Shown in pieces: positions 63,102 through 64,000 of a stretch of DNA of 64,000 bases (position 1 is its first letter; each line of letters begins with the position of its first letter). This DNA comes from Orbus hercynius (lineage in GTDB: Bacteria; Pseudomonadota; Gammaproteobacteria; Enterobacterales; Orbaceae). The position numbers and the translations under genes are program-made. The notes beneath the pieces are model-generated. The model worked only from the letters and a program-made list of their open reading frames with translations, was not told the origin of the DNA and did not search any database. The stretch lies in the NCBI RefSeq assembly GCF_003634275.1, contig NZ_RBWY01000001.1:741955-805954 (forward strand). Direction: 5' to 3'.

Positions 63102-64000
63102 ATGAAATTAAAAAATAGTACACTGGTGTTATGCTTAATGATGGCTTGGCAAGCGAATGCAGCAACCGGTAGTACCACTTGTGGCGTGGAAAACTTAAAC
63201 TGCCCTACGGTAGTCGATCAAAATCCACCAGCGGTTAAAGATATGTTAACTTGGAATCAGCAAGATCGGGTTATTGGTTTTCGTAATGATTACCGCTCAT
63301 ACACGGGTGATGTCTTTAAAGCTGGCGATCAAGCTAAGCCTATTGCGCGTGCGATACAAGATTTATCAACAGTGGTTTATCATTACGATGACAAGCAATA
63401 TACACTCACTGACTACATTAAACGCAATGATGTCACGGGCATGATGGTGATTAAAAATGGCCAAATTGTGTGGCAATATTATGGCAAGGGGAATAACGAC
63501 ACAACACTTTGGACCTCTCGCTCTGTTGGTAAATCAGTGATTTCAACACTGGTCGGCATTGCTTTGAAAGAGGGTAAAATTCAGTCTCTTGATGATTTAG
63601 TGATCAAATATAATCCAGATGTTAAAGGCACCGCATGGGAAAACGTCACCATTCGTCAGTTACTACAACATACATCGGGCGTCGAATGGGGTGAAGATTA
63701 TACTGATCCTAATTCTGACTTTGCAAAATTAACCCAGTGTGAAGCAACGGATCAGGCTTATCAATGTGTTAATGCGCTAGTCAAATCGCCTGAGCGCAAA
63801 GCCTACGCTAAACCGGGAGAGGCGTGGTCATACTCTTCTGGTGGCGCTTGGTTACTAGGCGATACACTCGAAAAAGCTACTGGTGAATCAGTCGCTCAGT
63901 ACCTACAAGAAAAAATCTGGCAACCATTTGGGATGGTGCACGATGGGGTTTGGCATAGTTATGAAAAAGGTCAACACGATGTTGGTGCACATGGTTTTAA
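63102..64000 (+). CDS. Exported serine hydrolase, beta-lactamase class C-like (runs off the window)
   Basis: The first 299 codons of a gene cut by the window edge. It begins with a signal peptide (MKLKNSTLVLCLMMAWQANA). The class C beta-lactamase/DD-peptidase fold motifs are present: SxxK as SVGK (141-144, within TSRSVGKSVISTL), QLLQHTSGVEWGE (186-198) and the tyrosine motif YSS (244-246) within KPGEAWSYSSGGAWLLG. This layout is common to 6-aminohexanoate-dimer hydrolase-like and esterase-type members. True beta-lactamases have YxN, so antibiotic hydrolysis is not implied. A LysR gene lies divergently upstream. Confidence 0.85.
   Translation, partial: MKLKNSTLVLCLMMAWQANAATGSTTCGVENLNCPTVVDQNPPAVKDMLTWNQQDRVIGFRNDYRSYTGDVFKAGDQAKPIARAIQDLSTVVYHYDDKQYTLTDYIKRNDVTGMMVIKNGQIVWQYYGKGNNDTTLWTSRSVGKSVISTLVGIALKEGKIQSLDDLVIKYNPDVKGTAWENVTIRQLLQHTSGVEWGEDYTDPNSDFAKLTQCEATDQAYQCVNALVKSPERKAYAKPGEAWSYSSGGAWLLGDTLEKATGESVAQYLQEKIWQPFGMVHDGVWHSYEKGQHDVGAHGF

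Noticed and set aside
1-64000. CRISPR arrays, rRNA operons, prophage or intact insertion sequences
   Set aside because: No regularly spaced repeats, no rRNA-like sequence, no transposase or phage structural genes were found.
63102-64000. Calling the right-edge hydrolase an AmpC beta-lactamase
   Set aside because: The tyrosine motif is YSS rather than YxN and the surrounding sequence resembles esterase or oligomer hydrolase members; resistance function is not supported.

Overview
The window is AT-rich gammaproteobacterial chromosome. Most genes are close relatives of Escherichia coli proteins, but the codon and base composition is much more AT-rich than in Enterobacteriaceae. My best guess is an Orbaceae-type host (Gilliamella, Frischella or Orbus relatives); this is inference from composition and gene content, not a match I could compute.

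The most informative feature is not a gene. A 28-bp XerC/XerD site matching E. coli dif at 26 of 28 positions lies at 43692-43719, in a gene-free stretch of about 1.2 kb between fnr and valS. Five exact matches to the E. coli MatP site matS (GTGAC-RNY-GTCAC) lie between 30.5 and 45.0 kb, three of them within 2.3 kb around dif. A second, inverted dif-like site (23 of 28) sits 155 bp away. Two KOPS-like octamers, one on each side, both point toward dif. Together these mark the window as the replication terminus (Ter) region.

Layout: 1-2460, osmoregulated periplasmic glucan genes (end of opgG, opgH). 2.5-5.4 kb, an MFS transporter, a small lipoprotein and a YfdX-family protein. 5.7-8.0 kb, the ahpC-ahpF peroxide defence operon with an OxyR-type site. 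8.3-11.3 kb, envelope and membrane genes (beta-barrel protein, exported ankyrin protein, YagU, an unrecognised membrane protein). 11.4-19.4 kb, the narK-narGHJI respiratory nitrate operon with a NarL/NarP-type palindrome upstream. 19.8-24.3 kb, an EamA transporter, a sulA-like gene under two overlapping LexA boxes, crcB, riboflavin synthase and a DUF945 protein. 24.3-31.1 kb, mfd divergent from lolCDE. 31.1-36.3 kb, ppk-ppx and pykF. 36.6-41.0 kb, an HslJ-like lipoprotein and hrpA, followed by a decayed paralogue of the adhesin-like gene found at 52-54 kb.

41.6-49.7 kb holds a YdgH-like gene, fnr, the dif/matS region, and valS-holC-pepA. 49.8-52.3 kb holds lptF-lptG and tRNA-Leu(CAA). 52.3-54.8 kb holds the large adhesin-like exported protein and epmC. 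55.3-58.5 kb holds proP and a divergent cupin/AraC pair. 58.6-62.9 kb holds ppsA divergent from its regulatory kinase/phosphotransferase ppsR with a CRP-like site between them, then a LysR regulator. The right edge is the first 299 codons of an exported serine hydrolase.

Physiologically the set fits a facultative anaerobe. FNR and nitrate reductase support anaerobic respiration, PykF/PpsA/PpsR balance the PEP-pyruvate node, and AhpCF, Mfd and SulA handle oxidative and DNA damage. OpgGH, LolCDE and LptFG build the Gram-negative envelope.
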